Notes under the pieces: generated by a model
What the model was told of the DNA's origin: nothing
The model's input: only the letters and a program-made list of their open reading frames with translations
Databases searched by the model: none
IMG/VR virus record: IMGVR_UViG_3300020470_000035
Coordinates: 1-44,061 of that record
Strand: one strand, 5' to 3'
DNA from: a virus
Length of the DNA stretch: 44,061 nucleotides
Program-made: the position numbers and the translations under genes
Shown here: in pieces, positions 43,445-44,061 of the stretch
How the letters are laid out: each line of letters begins with the position of its first letter
How positions within the stretch are numbered: position 1 is the stretch's first letter

Positions 43445-44061
43445 ATGAGTCAGCACGAAATATACTTAGGTAATCCCAACCTAAAGAAGGCGAATACGCC
43501 TATAGAATTTAGTGAGGAAAATATTGTTGAATTCCTCAAATGTAAAGACGATCCAATATATTTTACTAGAAATTATATAAAAATTGTTTCTCTTGATGAG
43601 GGATTAGTACCTTTTAATATGTACGACTTCCAAGAGAAGTTAATTGATAGATTTCATAAGAATAGATTTAATATCTGTAAGATGCCTCGGCAAACAGGTA
43701 AATCTACTACTTGTATATCTTATCTTTTACACTATGCAGTTTTTAACGATAATGTCAACATTGCTGTTCTGGCAAACAAAGCATCCACGGCTAGAGATCT
43801 ACTTGGCAGATTACAACTTGCATATGAAAATTTACCTAGATGGATGCAACAAGGTATAATATCTTGGAATAAAGGATCACTTGAATTAGAAAATGGATCA
43901 AAAATTTCTGCTAACTCTACGTCTTCATCTGCTGTCCGAGGCGGTTCCTATAATGTCATCTTTCTTGACGAGTTCGCTTTCATCCCGAATCACATTGCTG
44001 ACGACTTCTTTGCCTCTGTTTATCCTACTATTACGTCTGGACAAAGTACTAAAGTAATTAT
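43445..44061 (+). CDS. gp17: terminase large subunit gp17 (5' part)
   Basis: The gene runs off the window; 205 residues are visible of about 550-610 expected. It is the ATPase half of the DNA-packaging motor. The Walker A motif is RQTGKST (82-88, K86), and the Walker B motif with the catalytic Glu is VIFLDEF (171-177, D175, E176), followed by the family's AFIPNHIADDF. The segment YDFQEKLIDRFHKNRFNICK before Walker A matches the T4 large-terminase adenine-binding region. The nuclease domain lies beyond the window. Confidence 0.95.
   Translation, partial: MSQHEIYLGNPNLKKANTPIEFSEENIVEFLKCKDDPIYFTRNYIKIVSLDEGLVPFNMYDFQEKLIDRFHKNRFNICKMPRQTGKSTTCISYLLHYAVFNDNVNIAVLANKASTARDLLGRLQLAYENLPRWMQQGIISWNKGSLELENGSKISANSTSSSAVRGGSYNVIFLDEFAFIPNHIADDFFASVYPTITSGQSTKVI

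Noticed and set aside
1-44061. tRNA genes, insertion sequences, integrase or attachment sites
   Set aside because: I searched by eye for cloverleaf-type sequences and transposase or integrase motifs and saw none. A tool-based scan could still find a degenerate tRNA.

Overview
The window is part of the genome of a T4-like cyanophage (contractile-tailed, Kyanoviridae-type), most likely infecting marine Synechococcus or Prochlorococcus. Evidence: the T4 virion genes occur in the order gp25-gp6-gp7-gp8 ... gp13-gp14-gp15-gp16 ... gp17, all on the + strand. The gp7 and gp8 equivalents are much longer than in T4, and gp9-gp12 are replaced by a giant DUF4815 protein. T4-type late promoters (TATAAATA) stand before gp25 and gp8. 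Assignments come from reading the sequence and from knowledge of these families; no database search was run.

Layout. (1) Positions 1-4200 are a patchwork of short genes of about 45-140 residues that starts after the 3' end of an unidentified gene. It holds seven copies of an 11-bp palindrome, good sigma-70-like promoters, and a repeated intergenic cassette (TGTGCCA/TGGCACA hairpin, C5/G5 terminator, TATTAT box, GGAGCACCCATG start). It is visibly richer in GC than what follows. Recognisable products are an extremely acidic ArdA-like antirestriction candidate and a Lys/Ala/Pro-tailed histone-H1-like protein; one gene lies on the minus strand. (2) Positions 4348-6420 are AT-rich and hold two promoter-led groups: an AbrB-like small protein, a short protein and a 2OG-Fe(II) oxygenase; then a GT-A glycosyltransferase, a short protein and a conserved basic 48-residue protein. 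(3) Positions 6438-23939 carry gp25, gp6 and a 5038-residue gp7-type baseplate protein with a YHYH domain and an eight-copy Cys/YPR repeat array. (4) Positions 23949-36006 carry gp8, a 2532-residue DUF4815 protein, two small proteins with T4 capsid-targeting-like starts, a coiled-coil protein and two fibre-type proteins. (5) Positions 36019-44061 carry neck genes gp13 and gp14, tail completion gp15, terminase small subunit gp16, then three non-T4 genes (a basic multi-motif protein, a Gly-rich adhesin candidate and its stand-alone N-terminal paralogue), and the first third of the large terminase gp17.

How they work together: regions 3-5 encode the baseplate, neck and DNA-packaging motor, expressed late. 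The small genes of region 1 and the promoters of region 2 look like early, host-type transcription units. The points most worth following up are the palindromic operator array overlapping a promoter, the duplicated intergenic cassettes (a cyanophage counterpart of the mobile PeSL cassettes of T4-type phages), the capsid-targeting-like N-termini, and the adhesin/paralogue pair placed between the two terminase genes.
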